A stretch of DNA of 64,000 nucleotides from Algoriphagus ratkowskyi (GCF_002150505.1 NZ_MSSV01000004.1:1-64000), one strand, 5' to 3'; positions 16,062 to 26,597 are shown, numbered from the stretch's first letter. Numbers and translations: made by a program. Notes: a model not told the origin generated them from the sequence alone.

Positions 16062-17375
16062 TTATTTGTTTTTATAAATAATTTTCACTGGTACGCCTTC
16101 GAAATCAAAATGTTCACGAAGACGATTCTCTAAATACCTCGTGTATGGTGATTTAATGTACTGTGGAAGGTTGCAGAAGAAGGCAAACACAGGATTTTTG
16201 GTTGGCAGTTGAGTAGTGTATTTGATCTTGATATATTTTCCTTTCCATGCTGGAGGAGGGTATCTTTCAATTTCGGCGAGCATTAAATCATTCAATTTAG
16301 AAGTAGAGATGCGACGAGTTTTGTTTTCGTACACCTTCACTGCCAACTCAATTGCTTGTAAGATTCTCTGTTTTTCTATTACTGAAGTAAAGATGATCGG
16401 GATCCACTTATTTTCACCCAGTTTTTCCATCATATCCTCCTTGATTTTACCCATGGTTTTATGATCTTTTTCTATCAAATCCCATTTGTTTACCATGATC
16501 ATGACTCCCTTGTTGTTTTTGATAGCAAGGGAAATTAAGTTCATGTCCTGAGACTCAAGACCTCTGGTAGCATCTACCATTACTATTACTACGTCTGATT
16601 CCTCAAGCGTCCTTAGAGAGCGCATTACAGAATAGAATTCTACATCTTCTGTTACCTTGGATTTTTTTCTAATTCCTGCAGTATCTGTGATGATGAAATC
16701 TTGGCCAAACAGCTGGTACCTCGTGTGAATAGAATCTCGCGTAGTTCCTGCTTCATCTGTTACGATAGAGCGATCTTTTCCGATCAAAGCATTCAGGAAG
16801 GAAGATTTCCCCACATTTGGTCTTCCAAGAATCGAGATCTTTGGAGTATTTGCATCTGGGTCTTCGTCTCCCTCTTCTTCGAAATGTGTGATCACAGCAT
16901 CCAAGAGTTCTCCAGTACCACTACCACTAGCAGAAGCGATAGGGTAAACTTCAAAGTCTGTTACTCCCAACGCGTAAAACTCATGAGCTGCAAAGCTTTT
17001 TTCCTGATTGTCGGCTTTATTAGCTACAACATAGATTGGTTTTTTGCTGCTGCGAAGTTCTTTGGCGAATTCGCTATCTAAATCGGTCATTCCAGTGTGG
17101 CAATCCACAATGAAAAGGATCACATCAGCTTCTTCGATCGCAAGCTTAACCTGCTTTCTGATTTCCGCCTCATACATATCTGTGGAGCCAGTCACATAAC
17201 CTCCAGTATCAATCACGGAGAAGAATTTGCCAGCCCACTGCGCATGACCATAATGGCGATCACGTGTCACTCCGCTCATATTATCTTCAATGGCCTTTCT
17301 TTCTTCTACCAGACGGTTAAAAAGAGTGGATTTGCCCACATTAGGCCGTCCTACTATCGCTACTATATTTGCCAT
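16062..17375 (-). CDS. der: Ribosome-assembly GTPase Der (EngA)
   Basis: 437 aa, two tandem G domains and a C-terminal KH-like domain, needed for 50S assembly. First P-loop VGRPNVGKSTLFN (residues 8-20) with DTGGY and NKAD; second P-loop LGRPNVGKSSFLN near 182 with DTAGIRKKSKV and NKWDLI. C-terminal KH-like part includes RYPPPAWKGKYIKIKYTTQ and PVKIIYKN. Starts 2 nt after the era stop, giving an era-der operon on the minus strand. Confidence 0.96.
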   Translation of the reverse strand: MANIVAIVGRPNVGKSTLFNRLVEERKAIEDNMSGVTRDRHYGHAQWAGKFFSVIDTGGYVTGSTDMYEAEIRKQVKLAIEEADVILFIVDCHTGMTDLDSEFAKELRSSKKPIYVVANKADNQEKSFAAHEFYALGVTDFEVYPIASASGSGTGELLDAVITHFEEEGDEDPDANTPKISILGRPNVGKSSFLNALIGKDRSIVTDEAGTTRDSIHTRYQLFGQDFIITDTAGIRKKSKVTEDVEFYSVMRSLRTLEESDVVIVMVDATRGLESQDMNLISLAIKNNKGVMIMVNKWDLIEKDHKTMGKIKEDMMEKLGENKWIPIIFTSVIEKQRILQAIELAVKVYENKTRRISTSKLNDLMLAEIERYPPPAWKGKYIKIKYTTQLPTKNPVFAFFCNLPQYIKSPYTRYLENRLREHFDFEGVPVKIIYKNK

Positions 17376-17377
17376 GT

Positions 17378-18271
17378 TTAGGTTGGGTCGTACCCAAATT
17401 TTTTCAGTTTCAATTTATTTTTTCTCCAGTCTTGCTCCACCTTTACGAAGGTTTCTAGAAAGACTTTCTTGCCGAAGAACTTTTCCAATTCTTCACGGGC
17501 TTGTATTCCCACTTTTTTGAGTGCAGCGCCTTTGTCACCAATAATGATTCCTTTTTGGCTATCGCGTTCCACATAAATGATCGCACGGACACTGATAATA
17601 TTTTTCTTCACTTTGAAATCTTCTATTGATACTTCAGAGCTGTAGGGAATCTCCTTTTTATAATTCTCAAAGATCTTCTCACGGATGATCTCAGAGGCAA
17701 AGAACCGCTCTGAACGATCAGAAAGTTCCGCTTTATCGTAAAATGCAGGATGTTCTGGAAGCCTATCTAAAATCTCCTGCATGATTTTTTCAGTATTGAA
17801 TTTTTCTCCTGCAGATATCGGAATAACGAGTTCGCAGTTAAGTCTAGAGGTCCAATAGGTGGTTATCTCTTCTAATTGGCCAGGTTTTGCCAAATCAATT
17901 TTGTTAACAATCAATAATACAGGTGCCCCTGATGCATTAATTTTCTCTATGACATGCTCAATGTCTGCATCTGTTTCGAATAGATCTGTTACGAAAAGAA
18001 TTATGTCAGCATCTTCCAGAGAGATATTGACGAAGCTCATCATATTCTTCTGAAGCTCATATTGAGGCTTTAGCATTCCAGGTGTATCTGAAAAAACTAT
18101 TTGGTAGTTATCGGCATTTGTCAAGCCAATAATTCTATGCCTAGTAGTTTGAGATTTGGAAGTAATAATCGAAAGCCGCTCTCCCACAAGGATATTCATC
18201 AATGTAGACTTGCCCACATTTGGTTTTCCTATGATGTTGACGAAGCCTGCTTGATGTTTTAATGTATCCAT
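17378..18271 (-). CDS. era: GTPase Era
   Basis: 297-aa GTPase binding the 3' end of 16S rRNA during 30S maturation. P-loop IGKPNVGKSTLMN (16-28), switch region TSKSQTTRHRIIG, DTPGMLKPQYEL, NKIDLA, and a C-terminal KH domain with VERDSQKGIIIGDKGAALKKVG followed by FLETFVKVEQDWRKN. First gene of era-der. Confidence 0.96.
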   Translation of the reverse strand: MDTLKHQAGFVNIIGKPNVGKSTLMNILVGERLSIITSKSQTTRHRIIGLTNADNYQIVFSDTPGMLKPQYELQKNMMSFVNISLEDADIILFVTDLFETDADIEHVIEKINASGAPVLLIVNKIDLAKPGQLEEITTYWTSRLNCELVIPISAGEKFNTEKIMQEILDRLPEHPAFYDKAELSDRSERFFASEIIREKIFENYKKEIPYSSEVSIEDFKVKKNIISVRAIIYVERDSQKGIIIGDKGAALKKVGIQAREELEKFFGKKVFLETFVKVEQDWRKNKLKLKKFGYDPT

Positions 18272-18286
18272 TATAGAAATTTTTTA

Positions 18287-18294
18287 CAAAGGTA
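18287..18294 (-). promoter_or_regulatory. Putative -7 box TACCTTTG for era-der
   Basis: TACCTTTG on the minus strand lies 16 nt from the era ATG, implying a very short leader. The -33 position is not obvious. Confidence 0.4.
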
Positions 18295-18478
18295 CTTGAT
18301 TTTTAGACACTCCAGACGTTTTAAGTGATTTGGCGGAATAAAATTTGGCTTTATTAGGGCTCGAGTTAACCTGTTGATAGACAAATGCCTGCTCAATTAG
18401 AGGGGGAAGTCTTTGTTGTAAAACATAGCTGTACAGTGGTTATTTTTCTGATATATTAATTTTATTTTTGTTCTCAGA

Positions 18479-18509
18479 TTTGCATTGTAAAATTAAACGA
18501 CTACTTTTG
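18479..18509 (+). promoter_or_regulatory. Consensus promoter for tRNA-fMet
   Basis: TTTG (18479-18482), exactly 19 nt, then TACTTTTG (18502-18509): both elements and the spacing match the Bacteroidota primary sigma consensus. Start of transcription is expected near 18514-18516, about 62 nt before the tRNA. Confidence 0.75.
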
Positions 18510-18577
18510 TATCACAATTAGCCACAAGGGCAGATTTAGAAAAGAAAAAACGAAGCTTTTATGCTTCAAAGATATAT

Positions 18578-18650
<73 letters not shown>

Positions 18651-18654
18651 CAAA

Positions 18655-18682
18655 GCCGATCAGAAATGATCGGTTTTTTTTT
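18655..18682 (+). terminator. Terminator of tRNA-fMet
   Basis: GCCGATCA pairs with TGATCGG around GAAA, then nine T. It starts 5 nt after the tRNA. Confidence 0.9.
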
Positions 18683-18887
18683 GGCCAAATTTTTCTAAGG
18701 ATAATGTTAAATGTGTTAGAATTTTTTTAACCAAAAGTGAACTTGAGAATTAATGAAACGTCGATCTAGTGTGTTCTATTTCTTAAGGCAAGCTAAATAC
18801 GCAAATCGATCTCTCATGCGTATTTTATTTTCTATATTTAATCAGCATGAATCGCTTAGTTTTTCCAGATTTGCTTAGAACTTCTTA

Positions 18888-20075
18888 CTACTTCAACAAT
18901 CTCCCTCGATACACCGTAAAATCCTCCTGTTCTTCTTCTCCGGTGTGTTTTTTCATCCACCAGATATCTTCGCCGATTACTGCGAAATCATAGGAGTTCA
19001 TTTCTGGCAATATTAAAGGGATAATATCCCCTGCCTGTGTAAGTACAACCGTTCGTTTTTTTACTTCTTCAGATAGTTTTGCTTTTAGTTCTTTTGATGC
19101 TTCTCCCGCCGCTACGAGGGCTATATCGCTCTTGTCCGCTGGAGTTGGCTTGAATGTAATTAACAAGTCTTTTTCATGCTTTTCTATATTTAAAATTTGT
19201 GAAGGGTAGGGGTTGATTTTATAGTCTGCAATTTTCGCAAAATCCACAGCTCCTTTTTCATATCCTATCCCTGTTAAAAATCCATCAAGATTCAAGGCTG
19301 TTCTCTCTTTCAAAACAGGTTCAGTTCCAGACCAATCATAGGTATAAAGGATTGGCTCATTCTGAAAAGCCAGATAGAGAACCTGTGATTTTTCGTCATA
19401 CGAGAAGACTGGTCTAAAATCACTGAAGTAATACACATTTCCATTTAGGAATTGGGAGCCTTCTGGGAAGGGTAAAAATGTCTGAGTCTCCTCAGTTTCG
19501 AGGTTAGTAAGAAGTAAGTTCTTTCTTGTTTGTAGAAATTCAGAGCTATAATCACCTCTTGGCTCTTCGATTACATCAAGAGAATAAAGTAGGTATTCCT
19601 TGCCATCTTTTTGGATGACTTCGTAGGTTTTGAAAAGTGAAAATGCTCCTCCTAGACTATATTGGTTCTGATAAATCCCAAAATTCTTGACTATGTCTCC
19701 GTTTTTCTTCAAGACCTTCAGGCCATTCATGATGTCCAAAATCACCAAATTCCCGGCTTTGTCTCGGGCGAAATTCCCCGCAGACATGGAGAAAGCTCCC
19801 GGTACGTCACCAGTCTTGTCCCATTTATCAATAAGATTTCCATCTCTGTCGAAAAGGTAAACATCAGAGCTAGCCCCATCCCTGAAGATGACGTGATCCT
19901 TGTCTGCTGTTTGGAACATAAAAACTCTGGCAAGTATATTCTGAACCGTTAAAGAATCTACTATTTCAAGTTTATAGCTGGACAATTCATTCGTGCTGTT
20001 TTCGGCTTGATTATTCTTCGTCTGGCATGAGACTATAAAAATGAGTAGAAAAAGTGAGAGGACTTGGATCTTCAT
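18888..20075 (-). CDS. Six-bladed beta-propeller lipoprotein
   Basis: 395 aa with lipobox LIFIVSC (Cys about 17) and a propeller of the BF3164/NHL-like type: VYLFDRDGNLIDKWDKTGDVPGAFS, NFARDKAGNLVILDIMNGLKVLKKNGDIVKNFG and later blades to the C-terminus VIGEDIWWMKK. Such lipoproteins are abundant in Bacteroidota and their partners are usually unknown. No peptide gene is seen next to this copy, unlike 620-1777. Monocistronic by position. Confidence 0.75.
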   Translation of the reverse strand: MKIQVLSLFLLIFIVSCQTKNNQAENSTNELSSYKLEIVDSLTVQNILARVFMFQTADKDHVIFRDGASSDVYLFDRDGNLIDKWDKTGDVPGAFSMSAGNFARDKAGNLVILDIMNGLKVLKKNGDIVKNFGIYQNQYSLGGAFSLFKTYEVIQKDGKEYLLYSLDVIEEPRGDYSSEFLQTRKNLLLTNLETEETQTFLPFPEGSQFLNGNVYYFSDFRPVFSYDEKSQVLYLAFQNEPILYTYDWSGTEPVLKERTALNLDGFLTGIGYEKGAVDFAKIADYKINPYPSQILNIEKHEKDLLITFKPTPADKSDIALVAAGEASKELKAKLSEEVKKRTVVLTQAGDIIPLILPEMNSYDFAVIGEDIWWMKKHTGEEEQEDFTVYRGRLLK

Positions 20076-20120
20076 AGTGGTAGTTTAAAGACTACTAGTA
20101 TAAAGAAAAAATATATCAGT

Positions 20121-20774
20121 TTACCTCAAATCAATTACTTCAATACCAGGATACTGCTTAGCATCAAATACAAAGTAGATAGCAGGCAGATTTGCATCAA
20201 GTTTAAGGTTTTTGAAAGTATAGGAAAATACGCCTCCTTGACCATCAAACATTTCCCAGCCCAGAAGATTAGAGCTGCTTTTGTCAATTATAAGTTTAAC
20301 CTGCTCGAATGGCGCATTATTTTTCTCTGCAAATAATTCAATAACCTGAGCAGTTTTGCCTTGGAATTGCTTTTCTCCCAACAGCTTGTAGCTATAGCCT
20401 GACTCATATAGTCGATATATGTTGGAAGGAGTCAGCTCGCCTTCCATTTGGCTCGCATCGTTGACAGTCACTTCTTTGTAATTGTCAGATTGGATAAATG
20501 TCCAAACAGTCTTACCATCGTTATAGATCTCTTGATCTGGAAGTTTCAGACGGTACTGTTCTCCTTTAACTGCTATTTCGCCAGTTTGTCTGTCTCCAGA
20601 GCCTTTAGCATCTTGAAAAGTAAAATCGAAGTTTGCCGTAAAACCATTCATTGCCTGAAATTTTTGGCTCATGGCATCTAAAACAGTTTTTGCTTTTGGG
20701 TCTTTTTGCGCGGTAGCGTCAAATGAGAAGAAAAGAGCAAGAAATAATGTATAAACTAAGGTGAATTTTTTCAT
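20121..20774 (-). CDS. lolA: LolA-family outer-membrane lipoprotein carrier
   Basis: 217 aa, signal peptide MKKFTLVYTLFLALFFSFDATAQ, then a LolA-type half-barrel: TVLDAMSQKFQAMNGFTANFDFTFQD, GEIAVKGEQYRLKLPDQEIYNDGKTVWTF and LIIDKSSSNLLGWEMFDG. It carries lipoproteins through the periplasm. It lies 33 nt after ftsK on the same strand, a lolA-ftsK association also common in other bacteria. Confidence 0.87.
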   Translation of the reverse strand: MKKFTLVYTLFLALFFSFDATAQKDPKAKTVLDAMSQKFQAMNGFTANFDFTFQDAKGSGDRQTGEIAVKGEQYRLKLPDQEIYNDGKTVWTFIQSDNYKEVTVNDASQMEGELTPSNIYRLYESGYSYKLLGEKQFQGKTAQVIELFAEKNNAPFEQVKLIIDKSSSNLLGWEMFDGQGGVFSYTFKNLKLDANLPAIYFVFDAKQYPGIEVIDLR

Positions 20775-20807
20775 GTAATTAGGCTGTTTGAACGAATTTC
20801 ACAGCTT

Positions 20808-23297
20808 TTACAAACTATTCAATAACCGTTCCAAACTGGCTTCGTCCTGAACGAGCACCTCTCGTGCTTTAGATCCTTCGAATGCTCCTACAATTCCTGC
20901 AGCTTCTAACTGATCAATGATTCTTCCTGCACGATTGTATCCTAGTTTTAGCTTTCTCTGAATTAAGGAAGTACTTCCTTGCTGATGCATTACAAGTAAT
21001 CTTGCAGCGTCATTGAAAAGCGGGTCCAGATCAGAAAAATCAACACTTCCAATCGAATTGTCAGTATCTTCTCCTTCAAATTCAGGAAGTAAATAAGCAT
21101 CAGAATAACCTTTTTGCTCTCCAACCCAATCACAGATAGCATCTACTTCAGGCGTGTCCAAGAATGCGCATTGGATTCGGGTTATTTCAGATCCGTGGGA
21201 TAAGAGCATATCTCCCATTCCTATCAATTGATCGGCTCCACCAGTATCAAGTATGGTCCTGCTGTCAATTTTAGAAGTTACACGGAAAGATAATCGCGCA
21301 GGGAAATTAGCTTTAATAATACCAGTAATTACGTTTACCGAAGGTCTTTGTGTAGCTACTACCAAGTGAATACCAATGGCTCTAGCAAGCTGCGCTAATC
21401 GTGCAATTGGCCCTTCTATTTCCTTACCAGCAGTCATCATCAAATCAGCCAACTCATCAATCACCAAGACAATGTATGGCATAAAGCGGTGGCCATTTTC
21501 TGGATTGAGCTTGCGTGCAACAAATTTTGCGTTGTATTCCTTTAGATTTCTAGTCCCAGCATCCTTTAGTAGATTGTAACGATTATCCATTTCGATACAA
21601 AGTGAATTTAGCGTGTAAATTACTTTTTTGGTATCGGTAATAATAGCTTCTTCAGCTCCAGGGAGTTTAGCTAGAAAGTGTCTTTCGATCTTATTGAAAA
21701 GCGTTAATTCTACCTTCTTTGGATCTATCAGAACAAACTTCAATTGAGATGGGTGTTTCTTATAGATCAAAGAAGCCAAAATCATGTTCAAGCCGACAGA
21801 TTTACCTTGGCCGGTGGCTCCAGCCATGAGTAAGTGAGGCATTTTTGCCAAATCAACTACAAATATCTCGTTTGTAATTGTCTTGCCCAAAGCTATAGGA
21901 AGGTCCTTGTCCGAGCGCATGAATTTCTCTGTGCCCAAAACAGCACGTGCTGGGACGAGCTCTCTATTTTTATTTGGAACTTCTATACCAATTGTGCCTT
22001 TTCCAGGAATAGGAGCTATAATTCTAATTCCTAAAGCTGCTAAACTCAAGGCAATATCATCTTCTAAATTCTTGATTTTAGAGATCTTTACTCCGGGCTC
22101 CGGAACGATTTCATACAAGGTGACCGTCGGTCCAATCGTAGCTTTGATCTCTTGAATTCCAATCTTAAAGTTTATTAACGTCTCTACAATCTTGTTTTTA
22201 TTATCTTCTAATTCCTGTCTGCTTACCGTAACTTTTTGGACGTCGTATTCATTTAGCAGATCAAGCGTAGGGTATTTATAATGTGGGAGATCCAGTGTTG
22301 GGTCATAAGCATCTAGATTTTCGACTTCCTCAGCGGTTTTCTCTTCTCCAGCAGTTTTAACAACGGAGAAGTTTTTTTCCTCATATTTCTTTTCTTCCTC
22401 ACGCTCTACTATTGGGTCTAAAATATTTAACTGAGGTACATCAAATGCGATCTCATCTCTCTTCGGCTTTGACTCCGGCTTGAGCGCTATAGGTTCATCT
22501 ACGCTATCTTCTTTGATAGTCCATGAGCTTCCATCGTCATCTAGTTCTTCTTCTTCCTCCTCCTCAATTTCGTCCTTAGCTACAAAAGGATTTTCTACAG
22601 GTGAAGTTGCATCATTTTCCAAATCATCATCTGCCAAATCTGAATCGGAAGTTTTGCTGCTAAACCAGTCTAATTTGTCAATATCAAAGAAGAAAATCAC
22701 GAAAATAAGCATCGATCCACCTAGCAAAATAAAGGTGCCCCAGCTTAAAAAATCCGCAGAAAGCTTAGCCAATTCATAGCCAAACCCACCGGAAAGGAAG
22801 CTCCAGTAAGAATAGCCTTGTACTAAAATCACAATGTATCCAGTGAGTAAACCAAGCCAGAATGTGAAGAAAAGAGCAAATGTGCTGTAGCGGGTAAGTG
22901 AAACCAATGAGATCTTGAATGCCCATTTGAACCCTAATAAAAATAATAATGGAGGAAATAGAAAAGCTGCAATCCCAAACCAACGGTAGATTAACCAGTT
23001 GCCAGCCTGTGCTCCAAGATATCCAAGCCAATTGGTAGATTCACGAGCAGTATCGCGAATTGCCTCATCGGGGTTGTTCATGACCAAGCTCTGATCCGCA
23101 GGGCCATTTAATAGGTAACTAACAAATGCTATAAAAAGGAAAACAGCGATAGACATAAGCAAAATACCGAGCGTCAAGACTAGCTTGGTGTAATTAAACT
23201 TCCCAAAAGAAAAACTCGGAGCTTTCAAGCCTGCGCCTTTCTTTTTGGTTGGTTCTGCTTTTTTTCTAAAAGTATTGGTCCTAGGTGAATTGGCCAT
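20808..23297 (-). CDS. ftsK: DNA translocase FtsK/SpoIIIE
   Basis: 829-aa septal DNA pump. N-terminal membrane domain with four to five TM helices (about 30-200), an acidic linker (EEEEEELDDDGSSW, about 245-330), then the motor: Walker A GATGQGKSVGLN near 500, Walker B YIVLVIDELADLMM near 620, ATQRPSVNVITG, and a C-terminal winged-helix gamma domain (LGYNRAGRIIDQLEAAGIVG) that reads polar DNA sequences. Length is typical for Bacteroidota FtsK. Confidence 0.96.
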   Translation of the reverse strand: MANSPRTNTFRKKAEPTKKKGAGLKAPSFSFGKFNYTKLVLTLGILLMSIAVFLFIAFVSYLLNGPADQSLVMNNPDEAIRDTARESTNWLGYLGAQAGNWLIYRWFGIAAFLFPPLLFLLGFKWAFKISLVSLTRYSTFALFFTFWLGLLTGYIVILVQGYSYWSFLSGGFGYELAKLSADFLSWGTFILLGGSMLIFVIFFFDIDKLDWFSSKTSDSDLADDDLENDATSPVENPFVAKDEIEEEEEEELDDDGSSWTIKEDSVDEPIALKPESKPKRDEIAFDVPQLNILDPIVEREEEKKYEEKNFSVVKTAGEEKTAEEVENLDAYDPTLDLPHYKYPTLDLLNEYDVQKVTVSRQELEDNKNKIVETLINFKIGIQEIKATIGPTVTLYEIVPEPGVKISKIKNLEDDIALSLAALGIRIIAPIPGKGTIGIEVPNKNRELVPARAVLGTEKFMRSDKDLPIALGKTITNEIFVVDLAKMPHLLMAGATGQGKSVGLNMILASLIYKKHPSQLKFVLIDPKKVELTLFNKIERHFLAKLPGAEEAIITDTKKVIYTLNSLCIEMDNRYNLLKDAGTRNLKEYNAKFVARKLNPENGHRFMPYIVLVIDELADLMMTAGKEIEGPIARLAQLARAIGIHLVVATQRPSVNVITGIIKANFPARLSFRVTSKIDSRTILDTGGADQLIGMGDMLLSHGSEITRIQCAFLDTPEVDAICDWVGEQKGYSDAYLLPEFEGEDTDNSIGSVDFSDLDPLFNDAARLLVMHQQGSTSLIQRKLKLGYNRAGRIIDQLEAAGIVGAFEGSKAREVLVQDEASLERLLNSL

Positions 23298-23350
23298 GTA
23301 TTCGATTCAAATCCGATTTAAGGTAAGCGTAATGAATTTTGATTGACAAA

Positions 23351-24391
23351 TTACTGCGAAAAATAAGCCAATAATCCTTTTTTGATCTTTTTGATCAAGC
23401 TAGGCCCCTCATAAATCATGCCCGAGTACACTTGAATCAGGCTGGCTCCAGCTTCCAATTTTTCTATTGCATCCTCTGCAGAAAAGATTCCGCCCACACC
23501 AATGATTGGAAATGAATGATTTGACTTCTCCGAAAGATATCTGATTACTTCAGTACTTCTTTTGCGCAGAACTTTTCCACTTACACCTCCAGCTCCTATT
23601 GCTTCTACTTCTCCTTGTGGTGTGCTCAATTGTGAACGATCTATGGTAGTATTGGTCGCTATTACGCCATCAATTTTCGTTTCCTGTACGATTTCGATGA
23701 TGTCATCTAATTGTCCGTCTGTCAAATCAGGAGCAATTTTTAGAAGAATAGGTTTCGAATTTGGCTTAAGGTCATTTGCAGCTTTGACAGCCTGTAATAA
23801 TGCTTTCAAGGGTTCTTTTTCTTGTAAATCACGAAGGTTCGGCGTATTCGGGGAACTTACATTCACCACGAAATAATCTACGTGTTCATGAAGCGCTTCC
23901 AGGCAAATTAAGTAATCGTCAACTGCATTTTCGTTCGGAGTCAACTTGTTTTTGCCAATATTTCCACCGACTAATACATTAGACTTACGTTTTTTAAGTC
24001 GTTCGACAGCTTCATCTACACCGCCATTATTAAACCCCATGCGATTGATTAAAGATTCGTCTTGGGGAAGTCTGAAAAGCCTTGGTTGTGGATTGCCTTC
24101 TTGAGGTTTTGGCGTTAATGTGCCTATTTCGATAAACCCAAATCCGAGCATCGCCATTTCATCGATAAGCTTGGCATCTTTATCAAAACCAGCAGCTAAG
24201 CCAACAGGATTTTTAAATTTCAACCCAAAAACTTCCCTTTCCAATTTCTTGTCTTCCAAAGCAAAAGTTGATTCTACTATCGAACCAATAATTGGGAGAT
24301 TAAAAGTCAACTTAGTTAAGTCCACCGTAAAATGGTGAGCATCTTCAGGTTTTTTTAGAAAAAATATTGGCTTTAGAAGTGACTTGTACAC
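23351..24391 (-). CDS. pyrD: Dihydroorotate dehydrogenase (quinone)
   Basis: Class 2 PyrD (346 aa), membrane-associated FMN enzyme oxidising dihydroorotate with quinone in pyrimidine synthesis. Signatures: [48 protein letters not shown] loop, [15 protein letters not shown] with the catalytic Ser, [28 protein letters not shown] and [30 protein letters not shown] at 24391 ([11 protein letters not shown] after initiation) fits the family N-terminus; an in-frame ATG at 24490 would add 33 non-conserved residues. Confidence 0.9.
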   Translation of the reverse strand: MYKSLLKPIFFLKKPEDAHHFTVDLTKLTFNLPIIGSIVESTFALEDKKLEREVFGLKFKNPVGLAAGFDKDAKLIDEMAMLGFGFIEIGTLTPKPQEGNPQPRLFRLPQDESLINRMGFNNGGVDEAVERLKKRKSNVLVGGNIGKNKLTPNENAVDDYLICLEALHEHVDYFVVNVSSPNTPNLRDLQEKEPLKALLQAVKAANDLKPNSKPILLKIAPDLTDGQLDDIIEIVQETKIDGVIATNTTIDRSQLSTPQGEVEAIGAGGVSGKVLRKRSTEVIRYLSEKSNHSFPIIGVGGIFSAEDAIEKLEAGASLIQVYSGMIYEGPSLIKKIKKGLLAYFSQ

Positions 24392-24824
24392 GGAGATCTG
24401 GATTGCGTTCGATTGGCAAAGATATCGTTTTATAAAAACTGACGACTGCAAAAGTGTAATCAATTTATTTTTAAGTCCATTGAAGTCCACATAGCTGTCA
24501 AATCTCGGACTCCACTGCAGTTACATACCATGTGCACAAAAAATCTCTTAATTTGATTTAAGTCTCCTGACTTAGATCATTAATTATGCATCCTTCAAAC
24601 TGCCTAGAAATTGAGGCTGAAAAGCATGGTATGAGTTAATATTGAGATTAATTTTTACCAAAAGCGCAATTGTCAACCTTAAAACCATGTTTTTTAGTGG
24701 TGCAAGATTGAAAGACTATAAAAGCTGAGATAGCTCGATCAGGTTAGGTAATTACTGCAATGATTCATCGCAAAGCTCTGAAAGAACGACATGTATTTTC
24801 ATTTTTTGTGCCACTTACCTTAAC
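24392..24824. other. Intergenic region, no gene seen
   Basis: About 430 bp between pyrD and the terminator of the M28 peptidase gene. It must hold the pyrD promoter. No RNA gene, no consensus TAnnTTTG with a proper -33, and no convincing coding frame was seen. Confidence 0.5.
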
Positions 24825-24857
24825 CAAAAAAGGCTACTGGATTTCTCCAGTAGCCTT
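24825..24857 (-). terminator. Terminator of the M28 peptidase gene
   Basis: On the minus strand AAGGCTACTGGAG pairs with TCCAGTAGCCTT and is followed by TTTTTTGG. It lies 25 nt past the peptidase stop. Confidence 0.88.
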
Positions 24858-24881
24858 CGTAATTTATTTTGAAGAGAAAAT

Positions 24882-26378
24882 TTATCTCTCTGGTCTGTTG
24901 TTTGTTCCGTCAACTCTAGGCTTGTTTTCTCTGTTGGCGATATCCCAAATTGTATAAAATATCAGCTTAGATCTTTTCTCCATAAGTGGGAATTCGATTT
25001 TATCAACCGTATCAGTTACCTGGTGATAATCATCGTGTACGCCATTGAAGAAGAATGCAACTGGAATGTTGTGCTTTGCAAAGTTGTAATGATCAGACCT
25101 GTAGTAGAACCTGTTTGGGTCATCTTCAGCATCATATCTGTAGTCCAAGATCAAGTCAGAATAGGTGATGTTATTGTATTCTAGGATTTTTTTCAAATCT
25201 GTTGATAGCATTTCAGATCCGATAACATAGATGAAATCCTTATTTTCTTCTTTATCATATTCATAGTCAATTCTACCAACCATGTCTATGTTGAAGTTCA
25301 CTACGGTGTTTTCCAATGGGAAGATTGGGTGGTCAGAGTAATACTCAGATCCCAAAAGACCTTTTTCTTCACCAGTTACATTAAGGAAAAGGATAGATCT
25401 TCTTGGTTTGATGCCGTCTTTTACTGCTGCAGCAAATGCCTCAGCAATCTCAGTAACTGCCACAGTTCCAGATCCATCGTCATCTGCGCCATTGAATACT
25501 TCGCCAGTGCTGCTCACACCTACGTGGTCGTAATGTGATGAAATAACGATTAATTCGTCCTTCTTGTCAGTTCCTTCTAGGTAGCCCATTACGTTAGAGC
25601 TTTCTACTTTCTCTACCTTCTTTTGGATTTGATAAGTAGCTTTTTGAGATTTGATAGACTCAGGATTTGCTTTTGCAGCTTCTTTCAATTGCTCAACTGG
25701 CGTATTGAATAACTCAGCCATTTTATCAGAGCTTACCATAAATAATGGTTTCTGCTCAATAGGCTTATCAAAACCAACGCGTCCTTTTCCAGCTAAACTT
25801 TGGTAACGGCCAGCTATACGGTCAAAGTTTGCCTGACCTTCCATGCTTACAATTACAATTCCAGCAGCTCCAGCGTCCATCACTTTTTTCACGAGGTCGT
25901 TTGATCTTAGGCCTACTGCCCAGATCCCGACTAGCTTCTCTTTTACGTCAACTTTAGCCAAGTTTTCGTCAGTCACCAAGCCTAGGAACACAAGATCAGC
26001 TTTTGTAGCTTTCTTCATGTTGCCGTCTCCAGTGAAAACAAAATCTTTATTATTTACCAATTTGGTTTTCCCTATTTTCAAAGAAATATCTCCAAAAGAA
26101 GTACTTACAAGCTCTACAGCCTGATGATAGCTTCCTGCTACTGGAGCTGCCAAGCCAATTTTTTTATAAAAGTCTGCCAAATAATTTGCAGCTATTTTTG
26201 CCTCCTCAGAACCAGTATCCCTACCTTTCATTTCGTCAGACGCAAGATAAGTAAGACGCTCTTTCAGGTCTCCAGCGGTGATAGTGTTGGCATATTTCAC
26301 CTGTGCAGGTTGCTGTGCCAACGACGGTAACGCTAGGCCAAGAGCCATTGCGCCCGTCAATAACAGACTTTTATTCAT
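24882..26378 (-). CDS. Secreted M28 family zinc aminopeptidase
   Basis: 498 aa. Signal peptide MNKSLLLTGAMALGLALPSLAQQ, a PA-type insert (about 120-230), then the M28 domain with zinc ligands in ISSHYDHVGVS, GADDDGSGTVAVTEIAEAF and NVTGEEKGLLGSEYYSDHP, later DMVGRIDYEYD and a C-terminal His (VHDDYHQVTDTVDKIE). Removes amino acids from peptides outside the cell or in the periplasm. ATG 26378 is chosen: it gives a clean signal peptide, whereas the frame upstream adds a non-conserved 17 residues. Confidence 0.9.
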   Translation of the reverse strand: MNKSLLLTGAMALGLALPSLAQQPAQVKYANTITAGDLKERLTYLASDEMKGRDTGSEEAKIAANYLADFYKKIGLAAPVAGSYHQAVELVSTSFGDISLKIGKTKLVNNKDFVFTGDGNMKKATKADLVFLGLVTDENLAKVDVKEKLVGIWAVGLRSNDLVKKVMDAGAAGIVIVSMEGQANFDRIAGRYQSLAGKGRVGFDKPIEQKPLFMVSSDKMAELFNTPVEQLKEAAKANPESIKSQKATYQIQKKVEKVESSNVMGYLEGTDKKDELIVISSHYDHVGVSSTGEVFNGADDDGSGTVAVTEIAEAFAAAVKDGIKPRRSILFLNVTGEEKGLLGSEYYSDHPIFPLENTVVNFNIDMVGRIDYEYDKEENKDFIYVIGSEMLSTDLKKILEYNNITYSDLILDYRYDAEDDPNRFYYRSDHYNFAKHNIPVAFFFNGVHDDYHQVTDTVDKIEFPLMEKRSKLIFYTIWDIANRENKPRVDGTNNRPER

Positions 26379-26589
26379 CAGTTTATAGTTAGGTTTTTTA
26401 ATTGAGAATGGGACTGATCTTTGATTCACTTACTTATTTAGCTTATGAACTATTGATCAATTTCAATCTTTTTATTATTCTGGCGCTAAACTAGAGAATT
26501 TTTCTCCCCTTCAATAAACCGCTTATATATTATGATGTAATTATGAGGAAAAAATGAGTTTCTTGAAAGCATTATCTTTCAATATATTG

Positions 26590-26597
26590 TACCTTTG
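26590..26597 (+). promoter_or_regulatory. Putative -7 box TACCTTTG for gcvP
   Basis: TACCTTTG matches TAnnTTTG, 58 nt before the gcvP ATG. The nearest TTG is at 26563-26565, a spacing of 24 nt, longer than usual. No glycine riboswitch-like double aptamer was recognised in the leader. Confidence 0.4.

Noticed and set aside
22480..22779. Serine-rich ORF opposite ftsK
   Set aside because: Antisense of the Glu-rich linker codons of FtsK, which gives a poly-Ser translation.
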